Below, in pieces: positions 5,128 to 5,142 of a stretch of DNA of 5,142 nucleotides. This DNA is from Thermoplasmata archaeon (lineage in GTDB: Archaea; Thermoplasmatota; Thermoplasmata; SG8-5): contig JAUSPR010000088.1 in assembly GCA_030655715.1 (NCBI GenBank), forward strand, positions 1-5,142, written 5' to 3'. The notes beneath the pieces were generated by a model, which saw nothing but the letters and a program-made list of their open reading frames with translations, did no database searches and was not told the DNA's origin. Both the position numbers and the translations under genes were made by a program. The first letter of the stretch is position 1. Every line of letters starts with the position of its first letter.

Positions 5128-5142
5128 GACCTCCGGTAATCA

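Overview
The window looks archaeal. The evidence is an ALG7/DPAGT1-type sugar-phosphate transferase rather than a bacterial MraY, an archaeal-style AAA ATPase with a C-terminal DUF234 nuclease-like domain, and a repeated promoter layout. In that layout an AT-rich TATA-like box is centred about 26-28 nt before the start codon, which fits leaderless transcripts, while the one short-leader operon has a GGTGA Shine-Dalgarno. I cannot name the species; a euryarchaeal or Thermoplasmata-like genome of medium GC is a guess.

Layout. Bases 1-263 hold no convincing gene but contain a strongly folded plus-strand element ending in eight T's (96-161). A minus-strand gene (264-1319) encodes a membrane GlcNAc-1-phosphate transferase, the likely first step of N-glycan assembly on dolichyl phosphate. 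A minus-strand RelB/RelE-type antitoxin-toxin pair follows (1989-1541), with a candidate operator. Next is a minus-strand exported, membrane-anchored protein with a beta-rich ectodomain and two N-glycosylation sequons (2625-2110). A mixed intergenic region (2716-3041), GC-rich then AT-rich, separates it from a divergent plus-strand ATPase-DUF234 gene (3042-4415). The right end (4416-5142) is made of repeats and two truncated copies of the C-terminal tail of the exported protein.

The least expected feature is a family of extragenic repeats. Three loci (about 1401-1481, 2055-2098 and 4492-4611) carry one to four units of TTTATCNGGYATCCAAA, a short hairpin closed by CCAAA/TTTGG, and the box GGAACGACGGGGG. 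Each lies just 3' of a minus-strand reading frame, and a degenerate CGACGGGG hairpin sits 3' of the transferase gene as well. The hairpin stems differ between copies yet still pair. Together with the duplicated gene tails they form direct repeats of about 190 bp (2055-2250 and 4571-4761) that bracket the exported-protein gene and the ATPase gene. This suggests duplication, gene conversion or potential excision by recombination.

Functionally, the transferase could supply the glycan for surface proteins such as its neighbour with sequons, but that link rests only on proximity. The toxin-antitoxin pair, the ATPase-DUF234 gene and the repeats make this look like an accessory, rearranging part of the chromosome. 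I saw no CRISPR array, tRNA, rRNA or transposase.
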